Shown: positions 46,680 through 58,812, counted from the first letter of the stretch. The stretch: DNA of 64,000 nt from Cephalotus follicularis (GCA_001972305.1 BDDD01000875.1:323593-387592); one strand, 5' to 3'. Translations and numbers: made by a program. The notes: generated from the letters alone by a model not told the origin.

Positions 46680-48175
46680 CTTAAGAAAATATAAAACATG
46701 CCAAATAAAGGTGTTGTCTGCCATTTGAGTATATAGAATACGTTATCTAACAACCTATTAGAAGAAACAAGAGAGTGATTTAGCAGATCATTCGATTTTA
46801 TGTTATTACCATAATTCTTGGTCTTTAGTAATTATGGCTCCTCCCACTATTCTAATCGTATCCCACACCTCTAATGTGGAATTCGGGAAGCACCCACTTC
46901 CTAGTGGGGATCGGAATCTATCCCGCATATTATGATCCCAGCTGTAGGCATGCAAACCATAATACCGAATAGGTAGCCATTTAGCATAAAGTTTGCTTTA
47001 GGGCTTCACCCTTGAAATGCAAGATCCGATACAAGTTCGGCCTCACGACCCATACAATCCTCAACTGTGGCTGCGATAATAGTATGAACTCGGTATAAGT
47101 CAACCCACTACCCTCAAAAGAAATTAACCAGTTTTGATATTCATCAGGAGGCTGATTATAAATGCCAAAACTTAGTTATTTCCTCCCAGTGCTACCCAGC
47201 ACTAAAATTTAGTAGAAATGGTCATACGGGGGACCTCAGCTGAGCTGTGATATCCCCAATATATCCATAGTAGTAAACGAAGGCGTGGAAGGCCAACGAT
47301 AGGACACCCTTGTGTCCCACTGCTTATGGACTTATTATTTCACAATTGGAGGAATTTGAGGTCTCATCAAATTTTAAATTACCAAAGCCGTGTAATAATA
47401 GATTTTATCTTCCAATCCATTTGAAAATGGCTTATTATGCTTGACGTGTTTGGATTGTTTGCAAAAAGTAAACATCCATCTCATGCATCCTATGATCCAC
47501 ATAGAAATAAAAATGGCATGGATAGGGATTAAATCTATGAGCGATCACACGAACGTATGTGATCACTCGGTCTCCTAGGTGAACTATTCAAAACTACTTT
47601 ATTACAAAATGCACCATGCATACATGGCCTTCACTTGGTCTTGCAATTTCCTTGATCTCCTTCTACAAGCTCCTTTGCGATTCTACTCTTCTTTTATTTA
47701 CAAAAATGAAATTTACACAAATACATTTAAAAAATACAGAATAGAATACAAATGGAGGGAGAGAGAGAATTTCACAAGAAAGGAAAAATGGTGCTCGCAG
47801 GCAACCATATTACAGACCAAATAAAGTACACGAAAATAAAGCAATTTAAACCATCCACAAAAGAAACCAAAAGCTAGGTTCAATGACATTGCCTACCATC
47901 ATGCATAAGACATTTAAATCTATATCCACAATAGAAACAAATAAACACAAGCAATTTCAATTTTCGATGACAATTCAAAATAATCGCAAGATAGCCGATA
48001 TTCCAATAAAACCCCCACTAAATTATTTAAAGTCTAGTTTCCCTCAGTTTAAGAAAAACTTAATTTTATAAAACAACAATGGGAAGGAAATTAAATTAGA
48101 ATCTCAACTACTTTAATCATTCCAAAATAGTCACCAAAAACTGAAATTAAAGTCCAATTGATATTAAAATGGATC
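46680..48175 (-). other. Leader region of Angela-like copia element, no gene seen
   Basis: This lies between the truncated F1 LTR and the PBS at 48176, in the position of the long untranslated leader known in the Angela/BARE group. It is AT-rich with no frame longer than about 80 codons and no recognised domain. Part of it (46850-47300) resembles general copia LTR or leader sequence. The assignment rests mainly on position. Confidence 0.45.
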
Positions 48176-48187
48176 TCTCTGATACCA
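48176..48187 (-). other. Primer-binding site of Angela-like element
   Basis: The minus strand reads TGGTATCAGAGA, two bases from the LTR edge at 48190. Confidence 0.85.
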
Positions 48188-48189
48188 CT

Positions 48190-50367
48190 TGTTAGAACCC
48201 GGGAGGGGTCCCGGTCGATTTTGGGTCTAGGATGCAAGTGTGTATAATTTTAATTTTTCAAAAACACCAAGACACGAAGTCAAGATTACACTTACATCTT
48301 ACTACCATAATCTATGAGCCTAGGATCTCCGTTTAATATTCAATCGAACAAACAAAACAGTCAAGCATACATCCACTTAACCGAAACCAATTTGATAAAC
48401 CATAAATACATAAGATTAGGAACCATACCAACGTTGGCAGCTCCATCACTTTGCCGCTACGCGCTTGTCAAAGCAACTGCCGGTTACCGACTCCACTGCC
48501 GGTTTCTGGCCAGTCCACGAAAACTTCAACCAAGACACCAATGGACTCCAAAAAATTTGTTCAACCCGTTTCTGGATAAAACGCCCCGGAAAGCGCCCTG
48601 GAAGGCGATGAACAGCGGCGACGACTCACTGAGTCAGGACTCAATGTGACTCGGTCAATACTTCATTGACTGGCGGTGACATATGTGAACGGCAACACCC
48701 TGAAAAACCCATTGGTGGCCAAGACTCATTGTGACTCGGTGTGGAACACCAAGTCATAACGCACAGTGAGTCAACTCGACAAAGTCGACTAAACGAACCG
48801 ATTCCGGCCACAAACGCACCGAAAAACGCAGGGAAAAGCCTAAACTAGGGTCAAGGTGGGTATACCCAAAGCTTGGCTCCACCTACGGTGACTGTCAGCG
48901 GCGGAAGAGACGTCGGTAGTGAGAGACGCACAAAGCATCGGGCAAAAAACCAGAGAGAAAGAAGGAGAAAAACGGGGAGAGAAGAAAGAGAGGCTTATCG
49001 TGGATGAGAGGCTGCCTCTTTGCCCGGCCACCGACGCGAGCAGCGTTGTCTTTTCAAGCCAGAAGTGTCATCCGGGTGTTGGTGCACACAACGCGTGCGT
49101 CTCCCCTGTTTTACGAGTTACCAGACGCAATGGCGTGTTGTGTTGCGAATTTTGACCAAGTCAAAACATAAAGTCTCTTTCTCCTTTTTGTATTAAAAAA
49201 TAACACAATAAAAAGTTTCTCTCTTTCTTTTAAGTTATGTGCCCTTGCACATAGTATGTTAAAAATACTCCCACTGCGGTTTCTCTTAATATATTAATTT
49301 GACAATACGATTGTAAATTTAAATAAATAAATAAACCACTAATGCCAAATTAATATATACTTGTTAAAACTAGATTTTTCGCCAACCTAGCATGTGTGTA
49401 ACATGCATCGCTTTTCCAATAATTTGGTGGGACCCGAAAGCCCGGTTTGAATCCGGTACGACTATAAATTTCCCAGAACATCACAGGAGTTCTGGTACGA
49501 TCACCCTAATAGTCCCTGACTATCAGAATGACCTCGGTGTGAATCCCATCCCCGCCCGGATCCATAGAATCAACTATGTCTATAAGTTAACATCCGGTTA
49601 AACCAGTACTTTATCCAGTCATTGGCATATGTGTCATGTATCCTACGTCATACTTGGCTCTAACCGTGACCTAGGGTTCGGAATAATGTCACCCCTAGGT
49701 AAAGTCGCGATAACTATAAATTCACGTACACATTGAGAGTTTCGGCAGACCTCCCCGGAAACCCCATTTCCAGTCTGCCTATACCTGATCAGGGTTTTAG
49801 AGTCTCAACAGACATAAATAATATAGATCCTATCACCATGCATACGGGTGTGACGATCCCTTATTGCGAACTCGACCATAAATCTCAATGAAGCTCCCAC
49901 AAGGCCCAAAGACAACCCTTTGCCAGCATGTGGCTAGTGCTGGGGAAAGCGAAAATCAAAGCCAAGCAGTCACAACACAAAGCATGCCAGCCACTCAGGT
50001 CTAACGATACAACGTAGCTCCACGAATGGTCTACTAGTCACCATAGACTATACCCTACCGAGACTATAGGATTCTTATTGACATATGTATGACTTTCCTA
50101 ATAGGTTTCCTATGGTGGGTCTATTCAGTCTCATGCTCCTTAGAACGAACCCCGCATTATGCTTTAGGATAAATCCAAATGGTAATGAGATGGTCCATCC
50201 TCCACATTCCCCGGGAGCAAGCATAATACAGCAAGTCTTTACGGTTCAACAATTTCCCTAAGAAAGTGAACCTATGACTTGGAACATTCTATCAGAAGGG
50301 AGTAAGGATCTCATTCTCATAACCTCTCAGGCATGAGATCCAATCCCTCGAACGACAGGGCACTATA
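48190..50367 (-). mobile_element. Angela-like copia 5' LTR, truncated (2.18 kb)
   Basis: It starts TGTTAGAACCCGGGAGG at 48190 and follows the 3' LTR 29354-31754 closely up to the equivalent of about 31491, where an FA LTR piece cuts it off at 50368. The last ~260 bp are missing. The counterpart of the 3' LTR's GAGTCGACTC pair lies near 48767-48790 with one core changed to GTCAAC. Confidence 0.87.
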
Positions 50368-50641
50368 TGTCACACCCCATTTTCCATTCACGTACAATGG
50401 ACCAGCATATGTGGTGATATCATAAATAAGCATAATATTCCAGCACAATTCAACAGTTCATAATTAAACTTGCGGAAGCATTCGATAAGCCGGAATATTA
50501 AAACATAAGTCATCCGCACGCATCCCATACTACGTGCGGGAAAAGCCAACAGTTATCCTTACAATACAACATAACGGGGTATGAACCGTTCAATTACAAT
50601 ATCAAAACAGTACATCAACAACATTAAAATAACAACCTTAA
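50368..50641 (-). mobile_element. FA gypsy LTR fragment (3' end)
   Basis: It starts TGTCACACCCC and matches 3764-4033 of the FA LTR, including the CATAAGTCATCCGCACG block and the GGGGTATGAACCGTTC block. It ends abruptly near 50641. Confidence 0.8.
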
Positions 50642-51083
50642 AATCAACCTTTTGAGAGTATCAAGGTTTGACAGGATAGATTGTACCTAGGTTAATTCGG
50701 TAAATTTTTGCGCTAAACTGAAACTTATGCCATTAATTTAAATATATATATATACATGCGGGGATTCTCACATCTACGGGATTGCTGTTTCATATTATTA
50801 TTTTTATTGATTTATTTTGTTAGTTTACGTTAGATATTTAATTTGAATTGTTTATTTTTTTAATTATTAAATTAGTTTAATCCAAATCAATCATCTTTTC
50901 AATTTATTTATTTGTATTGCTAGTTTAGATTAATTTAAATTAGTATTTATTATTTTTGTTTAGTGGCATCCTAGGTTTATTTTTATAGCATTTTCTTTCA
51001 GCTCTTCGTGGGAACGATCCCTACTTCCACTGGCTAAATTGTTAGATTAGGGTAATTTTGATTCGGCCTAACGACACCCATCA
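50642..51083. other. Unassigned AT-rich stretch
   Basis: No gene is seen. It contains an (AT)n tract near 50743-50755 and a TCGTGGGAACGATCCCTAC segment near 51006-51025 that resembles retroelement leader sequence. It separates the FA LTR piece from the truncated CACTA gene. Confidence 0.4.
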
Positions 51084-53364
51084 ATGACCGAGGTGGGTGT
51101 GGAGAGGTTATCAGGGAAAGAGGTAGATGATCAACTCACCGAGTTGAATGAATTCATGTTTAGAAAAGTCATGTTTGGAAAAGGTGTACCAACTAGTAAG
51201 ATTCCTGGGTTCGGGAGAGTACACAATTGGACTAACCGAAGTATCTTTTTTGAACTTCCTTATTGGAGTAAAGTACTAGTCAGACACAAGTTGGACGTCA
51301 TGCACAATGAGAAGAATGTGTTTGAAAATATATTCAACACGGTCATGAATGTGAAGGGAAAATCGAAGGACCACGTACAAGCTCGACTTGATATGAAAGA
51401 GTTGAGAATAAGACATGAATTGTATGCAGAAGAGGTGGATGGGCGGTTCATATTGCCACCAGCAAAATACTCACTGAACAGTGAACAGGTCAAACAAGTT
51501 TATGAATGGATGACAAAGATTAGGTTTCCGGATGGATACACCTCAAACATATCTCGGTGTGTGAATGTTTCAGAGTGTAAGGTTTCAGGATTGAAGAGCC
51601 ATGATTGCCATGTCTTCATGCATGAGATTTTTCCGATTGCATTTTCTGAGTTCCTGCCGAGAAATATCATTGACGTGTTGGCAGAGGTCAGTGATTTTTT
51701 TCAGAATATATGCTTAACATCGAACAGTGCTGCGAAGATGGACTTGCTTCAGAGTAACATTGTTCAAACAATTTGCAAAATGGAGAAGATATTTCCTCCA
51801 TCATTTTTTGATTCGATGGAACATCTTCTTATCCACCTAGCTTACGAAGCAAGAGTATGTAGGCCGGTTCAGAATACATGGATGTATCCAATTGAGAGGT
51901 ATAATTACTCGTTGTTTCTCTTTCTGAAAATGTTCATCTCTTTGTCATGCATTCTAATTACATATTAAATTGCAGAGAGCTGTTTGATTTTTAAAAAAAT
52001 GGTAAAAAACAAAGCTCGTGTGGAAGGGTCGATCGCCGATGCATAGATTGTTCGCGAGTTGACAACGTTTTGTTCGTATTATTTCAAACCTGATGTCCCA
52101 ACGAGGTTGAATATACCTGAGCGAAACTGGGATAGGGGCGTGGTTGCAAGTGACAGATTTCTATCCATATTTACTCATCCCAGTAAAGCACTAGGCAAGA
52201 CAGAGAAAAGACATATGATAGACAAAGATACGAGGCTGCATATTTGTACATCCTTCTGAACTGCGATAAAGTCAACCCTCTGGTTGAGTAAGTATACGTA
52301 TATATTGTACTAAGTTTATAATCTATTTATACGAATTGTGCAATTTGAACGTATCTCACTTATATTCTTTGTTGTAGTGAGTACGAACAACTAGTCAGTG
52401 AATTAAACCCTAACGTTACCCCCAAACAAATTGAAGAAGAACACAATGCACACTTTGCGAAATGGTTTCAAAGCCGTGTAAGTAATGCCAGAATATGTCA
52501 ACAAAGAGTCTATAAGTTTCATGATTTTTAATTGTTGATGTTGATTTCTATATTACGTGTATACATTCCACACTTAATAGGTTAAGAACGACAAGGAAGT
52601 TGACGCCCGTCTATGAAATTTAGCAAGTGCACCTGCTACAAAATTGAGGTTATGGAAGGGGTATGTAGTCAACGGGTACAAGTTTCACACTAAAGATGCA
52701 TCGATGACCTCAACAACTCAAAATTGGGGTGTAATGATCATGGGAAGCAGTTGGAATGATAGTTGTAGTGACTTCTACGGAGCCTTGGTCGACGTTGTGG
52801 AGCTTGATTTCTACGGAAAAGACAACAAAGTTGTTTTATTCAAGTGTGATTGGGTTGACACTTCGGAGAGAGGTGTCAGAATGGATGAGTTTGGGATTGT
52901 TCGTCTGAACCCAGAAAAGGAAATCCCTACATACAAACCATTCATGCTGGCAAGTCAAGCTGTGTACACCTAGCGTTTTCAACGATCATAGGTACAAAGG
53001 GTGGGTGACTGCGATAAAAACGAAACCCAGAAATGCCTACAGCCTTCCTGATTATGAAGAAGAAGATGGAGACGATTTGGGTATGAATATGACATTGCAA
53101 GAAGATGTCAACAGTGGTCCACTACGATCATTTGCAGCTGAATTAAGTCCTGAAAGTGAAGATTCCTTTCAAGGAGATGGGGAATGGGAGGAGGAAGTAT
53201 TGCCTCCAAATGTTCGAATAAGGGATCCAACGTCAGACCATGACAATACGGATGATGAGGAAGATGAATGGGAAGACGATATTTCTGACACGGATGATGA
53301 GGACGGAGTGATGGAATATGATTCCGATAGTCAAGACGATATGGATATTGATTGCATAGATTAA
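51084..53364 (+). pseudogene. CACTA (En/Spm) tnp2-type transposase, 5' truncated
   Basis: Exon-like blocks lie at 51084-51898, 51976-52287, 52378-52477 and from 52581 onward, with GT-AG introns between. The first holds the second half of the tnp2 transposase (NRSIFFELPYWSKVLVRHKL, DVMHNEKNVFENI, GLKSHDCHVFMHEIFPIAF) and a DUF4218-like part ending WMYPIER. The last holds a DUF4216-like part (NWGVMIMGSSWNDS, then VVLFKCDWVDTSERGV). A frameshift near 52970 leads to an acidic tail to 53364. Stops lie near 52045 and 52615. The transposase N-terminus is missing. It is inactive as read. Confidence 0.88.
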
Positions 53365-53518
53365 ACTGTAAGTTAATAGTGTAGTATATGTAGTAAACAC
53401 TATTTACAATAGTATTTTTAATCTTCTAATTTGGCATGACATTATAATTTGATAATTTATAGTAGGACAACTGTATGTAGTTCGTATCGTTTTTAAATAT
53501 GGTGAGTTCTTGTACATA

Positions 53519-53997
53519 TGTCGCGCAAGGTCACACGTTCCTCTATTCCTGGAGATTCCACCACACCATCCGGATCTACACGTCCCGAGTCGGACTTCAT
53601 GGAGTTAGACACACGGGAGTAGGATACCGATGTTCCCAATGCTAGTAAGGAAATTTGTTATGTCACGATATTTGACCTTAAACAGTTTTTAATATTGTCG
53701 AAGCTTTTTTGTTATATTTTGTTATACATGTTTGCAGTCAAACGTAATCATGTTTTTGAATCAGGCTCCCATCAGCGACATACGAAGGGAGCTAGTCGGG
53801 GGGCAGACTTGCCCCCGTAGGGGGTGGAGGAGTCTAGGCCTATTCGGCATATCAGTGCCAATGGGTAAGTAACTAGTAATTTAAGTACATTTTTTTAAAA
53901 CTAACCTATCATGTTGGTGTTAATATTTGTTTAACTGCAGGTGTTTTGAGGAGATGGACGTGAAGAACACCATAGCGTCCATCATCAAGTGCAAAAT
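53519..53997 (+). pseudogene. Second CACTA gene start (tnpA-like), truncated
   Basis: A small frame, MSRKVTRSSIPGDSTTPSGS, follows the transposase gene on the same strand. Stops and a possible intron (GTAAGTAACTAG near 53864 to ACTGCAG near 53940) follow, then the exon-like TNPA-type stretch ending CKI at 53997, where an FB LTR is inserted. Placement after tnp2 fits the second gene of CACTA elements. I recognise no domain for certain. Confidence 0.4.
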
Positions 53998-54524
53998 TGT
54001 AATGACCGGAAATTCCATTAATACATTATTGTAATTTCCTGGTAATCTTATGAAGAATTTTCAACTAAATGATGAATTTTAAATGGAAGGTGTTAGAGAG
54101 TAATGCGTTGAATTGGAAAAATGCATGAAAGAGACGCTTGGGCGTCGACGCTGAGAGATAGCATCGACACCAAGGAAAAGAGAGGCGCGCTTAAGGCTCC
54201 TTGCCTTAAGGCGTTGACACCAAGTGATGGAGTCGACGTCCATCGATGGAGAACAAAAGGGGTAAGCGTTAAAGCTATTCGGGGAGCTTGTTACCGCCAA
54301 GGAAGAAGGTCAACATGTCAACGCCTAAGGTTGATGCGACGCCTAAACTGTTGGTAGAATAAGACAAAGCATTGGCAGAAGACGCGTGAAGGACAAGCGT
54401 GAGACACTTTATCTCTTCCCCATGCTCTGTAATGACATAAAGGAAGAAAAGAGGTGATGTGTGTGCAGGCGGCAGAGAGAAGAAAGAGAGAGAGAGAGAC
54501 GCATGGCCCCTTGCATGTGGGTGA

Positions 54525-54589
<65 letters not shown>

Positions 54590-55053
54590 TCCTCCATAAA
54601 GCACACCTCTCCTGTCTCCTCCAACTGGCACCGAAAGAGAAGGAAATAGAGAGAAAGATAGAGAGAAAATAGGAGATAAACAAAAAAAGGAGAGGAACCA
54701 CATTCCTCCACTGTTGAACCTGGAAGCTTGGAAAGCTTGAAAGCTAGAAGTGTGAAGCTCGAACTAGGAGCTGTTGTGCCAGACCTAGGAGCGCAAAGCT
54801 ACTGGTCGGTAAAGCTTAAAGAGGTGGACATTGATTCCTAACTTGGAATCTGAGGTAAGGATTTTATACATTCAATTTTGAGTTCAAAAATAGTAAATGA
54901 TCATTGATGATTTGCAGGTCTTGGTGGATTGTGGAATGAATGACTGATGTGCAGTGTTTTGGAGCGATTTCAGATTGTGTTTCATGTTGTCATGCTTGAT
55001 TCTACTGGTATTGGTATGGTTCCGGTGGAGAAAACATGTTCTGGTTATATACA

Positions 55054-55476
55054 CGTTGACGCCTAGAAGGATAAACGTCGACGCCATAGACCTGTTGTAT
55101 AGGGAGGAAGAGGCTCAGAGCGTCAATGCCATAAGGTAACGTTGACGCCAAGGAGAAGGGCACTGATGCTTAAGCTTCCTACCTTAGCGCGTCGACACCA
55201 AGGAGATAGACGTTAACGCCTAGGACTCCTACCTTAAACGTTAATGCGTGGGAGACATGCACGTTGACGCCTGGGGCATGTGTTGACGCCTAGAGTGAGT
55301 GTTGGCCCCTGAGGGGGTTGCCATGCACGTCGACGCCTAGAGTAGACGTTGACGCCTAAGAAAAATACTTACACATTGATGCGTATAGGTTATACGTCAA
55401 CGCCAAAAGAGACTGATTACATTTTGGAGCACAATGTGTCGTACACATTGACGCCTAGAGTTAGGTGTTGACGCCA
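55054..55476. repeat. Phased CGTTGACGCC-type motif array (5' LTR)
   Basis: Sites start near 55054, 55076, 55121, 55140, 55161, 55190, 55211, 55239, 55262, 55281, 55300, 55328, 55347, 55374, 55395, 55446 and 55467. Intervals group at 19-23 and 27-29 bp, with two of 45-51. Cores are GTTGAC, GTCGAC, GTCAAC and GTTAAC, mostly followed by GCC. A matching array lies near 59815-60242 in the 3' LTR. Confidence 0.85.
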
Positions 55477-55830
55477 AAAGGGTCTGTTTTGCATTTGAGC
55501 ATACGTGACTTCATACTATTATGATTGAACTATGGATTGAATTATCTTATGATTTCTATAATGTTTCGACATTTTGGAAGTGTATACATGATTTTGAAAA
55601 AAAAATCTTTATTTTATATGGAAATGTATATTTTCCAAAGGATTGAAAGTTGCTTCAACCAATTGAAATATTGTATACAAAAATGAGTATTTTTTAAGGA
55701 TTGAATATTGTTCAAATGATTGATTATACGTTTGAATAAATGTATTATTTTTAAGTATTTTATAACTTATAATCTACTTGGAAAAGGATTGAATGAATTG
55801 ATTGATGGATTGTGATGGGAATTCCACATT

Positions 55831-56052
55831 AGTTACTAAACACAGAGTGGAAGTAATTAGGAAATTCACATGTGTTGGCTGCTAAATACTGAGTAGAAGC
55901 AGTTAGGGTTTCCCATACAATGGCTACTAAACACATAGTGGAAGTAGCTAGGGACTCCCATATTCGTTGGTCACTAAACACAGAGTGAAAGTGACCGAGT
56001 TACTAAACACGGAGTGTAAGTAACCAGATGCTAAACACCGAGTGGAAGCATC
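55831..56052 (+). repeat. Six hairpin units with co-varying stems
   Basis: Units lie at 55831-55858, 55877-55904, 55922-55949, 55969-55996, 55999-56024 and 56027-56052. Each has a variable 5' arm ending CT, the conserved inner part AAACACAGAGTGGA (with variants) and a 3' arm beginning AG that complements the 5' arm. Arm pairs are AGTTACT/AGTAATT, GGCTGCT/AGCAGTT, GGCTACT/AGTAGCT, GGTCACT/AGTGACC, GTTACT/AGTAAC and GATGCT/AGCATC. An inner CAC/GTG pair changes to TAC/GTA in unit 2. Confidence 0.85.
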
Positions 56053-56165
56053 CTTGGATTGGATTGTTTGTCCTTTGTGACATGATTGATGGATTGTTTG
56101 TCCTTTGTGACATGATTGATTGGATTGATTGGTCCTTTGTGACATGATTGATGGATTGATGGTTG
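56053..56165 (+). repeat. Tandem repeat, about 30-36-bp unit, three copies
   Basis: Three copies of GTCCTTTGTGACATGATTGA with short flanks of GGATT repeats, directly after the hairpin array. Confidence 0.85.
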
Positions 56166-56727
56166 TAGCCACTTGGCATGGTTGCTTAGCTATCGACTGA
56201 TATACATATATATACATATATATGTATTGTGACATACGATGTATTTCATCATAATGCATTCATTACATGACATTCATTATCATTGACCTCGAAATATATT
56301 TATATTTTCTCTAGTTAGCCAAGTGATTCGGCTAACCCTATCAATTTCAGATTGATGCAGCGGATCGACATCGCTTATGCATGGGGAAAACAAAGAGGAG
56401 TTTAAATTGTATTTCTTTTGGAAAATGTCAAATTGGTTATTGTATTAATGAATCATGTATTGATGGATGGTTATTAAATGGTTAATGTGTTGGTTGAATC
56501 AGTTCATGCTCCGTTTTGAGGGCGATTAATAGTGATGATTTTATATTGTTGTAACATGTAGTATGAGATGAATGTTACGTGTTTTAATTCAGCTTATGAT
56601 TATATGCTTCCACAATGAAATGATATGTTTTGGAAAGTTTTAATTTTCCCATATTTTATATAAACTGAATATATGTTGATTGTCATGACCTCCGAGTCTA
56701 TGTTGTGAGAACGGGGTGTGACAACAG

Positions 56728-56739
56728 TGGTATCAGAGC
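56728..56739 (+). other. Primer-binding site of FB element
   Basis: TGGTATCAGAGC, four bases after the 5' LTR end. Confidence 0.88.
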
Positions 56740-56833
56740 ATATTCCATATATGTTTAGCTTGGATAAGTTTCTTGGCAATTAATAAATTGTTTCCTTAAG
56801 ATGACTGATCACATCTTTCTCATAGAAGACGGT

Positions 56834-58060
56834 ATGGACGGAAGGAGGAGACATGGAAGGCGTCGAGTTGTTGATAAGAATATTCCGGAGGAAGCAAATG
56901 TCGAGGGGGGGACCCGATGAATAATGCTCCTCAAGAAGTAAATGTTCCACAAAATGCAAATGAAGGGAGAGATCCACTGGATCGCATTGTTGATTACTTT
57001 CAGCAGCAGATGGCTGCTAATGCGGCTCATATGGAGGAAATGCGCTGATATTATGCTCAAGCTCAGCCTCAGCACATGGCACCTGACCGTGATGCACGAC
57101 ATGATGGGAATCAGTTTGGGAGGAACCTTGAGAGATTCATGAGGCATAACCCTCCTAGTTTCAAGGGAGAGCTTGACGCTACTATTGCTGAGATGGTTAC
57201 AAGATCTAGAGAAGATCTTTGAGGTGATGGATTGCACTGATGATCAGAAGTTGAAGTTTGCTGTCTATCGGTTATGGGGTGAGGCCACTCACTGGTGGGA
57301 GATGGTCAAAGCAAAGTGGGAGTCAGCTGGACTTGGTAACACATGAGGGATGTTTCAGAGAGAATTTCTTGATGCCTATGTGCCCCAAATTAAAAAGGAA
57401 AGAAGGGAGACGAAACTCTTGGAGTTACGTCAAGGTGAGATGACAGTGGCTGAATATCAGACCAGATTTGTGGATTTAGCCAGACATTCAACTAATCTTG
57501 TGGCTGACGAAGAGAAGAAATTTCAGAGGTTCCTGAAAGGCTTACAACCGGACCTTCGGTCAAAGCTTAGAGCTATGGAGACCTTTGTACAGGTTGCTCA
57601 AAAAGAAAGATTGTTGGAGAGCATATCAAATGAAGACCGTACTGAGAGGGCCCACACGTAGTAAGCTAAACAGGCCTCTACACAGTATAGACCAGCTTCA
57701 TCAGTGTGGCAGGGTAGTGGTTCTCCGACAAAATCATCGAAGAACAGGTTTTAACAGACCGCTACTCAGGATACTCCTGGTTAGGGGAGTAATACTAGAT
57801 TTGAATCTTGTTCTCGTTGTGGCCGTAAAAGCCATTAGCTGGAAGATTGTTGGTTGAAAAATGGGTTATGCATGAAGTGTGGATCATCTGGCCATTTGGC
57901 GAGGGACTGTCCGAAGGGTCAATCGACAGTGCCTAATGGACCTAATAGTGGTAGCAATGCTGCAGCTGGACCTTCACAGCAGAGAGATACTGGCAAAGGC
58001 ATCACGAAAGGTAAGGTTTTCACTCTTACTTTCGAAGTCTACTTCTATTATCAGAGGTAC
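56834..58060 (+). pseudogene. gag: FB gypsy gag
   Basis: The likely start is ATG 56834 (MDGRRRHGRRR, as in the F1 Gag). The frame is broken by a frameshift near 56910, a stop near 57048, another frameshift near 57190, and stops near 57345 and 57660. The gag core ([36 protein letters not shown]) and the second CCHC knuckle (CMKCGSSGHLARDC, near 57870-57910) are clear; the first knuckle is degenerate. Downstream the frame is lost after the linker TGKGITKGKVF, where protease should follow. Confidence 0.85.
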
Positions 58061-58299
58061 ATTGTATTGTTATTAATCGAAAGTGTTATCGATTGATTGG
58101 ATTGTCTGTAGTTGTGATTGAGTGGATACTGGTGGATATTAGGTTAGAACCTTCGGGGCTATCGGATACGCTGGTATGGGACAACATTTATACCTAGCGG
58201 ATGTCTAGACTCCTATTAGTGTGATAAATGAGTATGGATCGTATCGTATCGATGTGGATTGTGTTGAGTGGTTGTCGATCATGAGTCGATGAGACCTTG

Positions 58300-58800
58300 T
58301 ATTGACTATCGGATGCTGAATAAAGCAGCAATTAAGAACAAGTATCCCTTCCATATTTTGAGGAGTTGTTCGATCAGTTACAAAGATTGGGGGTGTTCAA
58401 AATTCGAAAAAAGGGCAAACTAGCTCCGCGCTACATTGGTCCTTTTCAGATTCTCTAGAGAGTTGGGGAGATGGCTTATCAGCTCGCTTTGCCTCCTACA
58501 TTGTCGAATGTACATGACGTGTTTCATGTATCTATGTTGAGAGGATACGTCCGAGATCCATCACACATCTTGAATTATAACTCGATATAGGTGCAAGAGG
58601 ATCTTTTTTTTTTACGAAGAATTACCTGTGGGGATTCTTGAATGGAAGACTCAAGTATTGAGGAACCGAACCCTTCTTATGGTGAAGGCTCAATGTCAGT
58701 TCCATCATCCTGATGAAGGGATGTGGGAACGTGAAGTTGAGATTTGGGAGCGTTACCCTCATTGTTTAGAAATGTTAAAAATTCGAGGACGAATTCCTTG
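58300..58800 (+). pseudogene. pol: FB gypsy pol remnant: RT start joined to integrase end
   Basis: Recognisable RT sequence (YRMLNKAAIKNKYP, then FDQLQRLGV in another frame) passes at about 58395 into the integrase C-terminal region ([51 protein letters not shown]). A decayed chromodomain-like tail follows. Protease is not recognisable in 58060-58300, and the centre of RT, RNase H and the integrase core are gone. The join differs from that in the F1 element, so it is an independent deletion. Confidence 0.82.
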
Positions 58801-58812
58801 AAGGGGGAGGAT
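58801..58812 (+). other. Polypurine tract of FB element
   Basis: AAGGGGGAGGAT lies directly before the 3' LTR start at 58813. Confidence 0.85.

Larger units (their letters stand above)
53998..56723 (+). mobile_element. FB gypsy element, 5' LTR (2.73 kb)
   Basis: TGTAATGACCGG at 53998 to GGGGTGTGACA at 56723, then the PBS four bases on. It carries a (GA)n tract (54524-54588), a CGTTGACGCC array, a six-hairpin array (55831-56052) and a three-copy tandem repeat. Frames such as the serine-leucine runs opposite the GA tract are low-complexity and not genes. Confidence 0.92.

Noticed and set aside
54275..54703. Serine-leucine and arginine-glutamate repeat proteins (also at 59084-59637)
   Set aside because: They come from the (GA)n tract and its complement in the FB LTRs.
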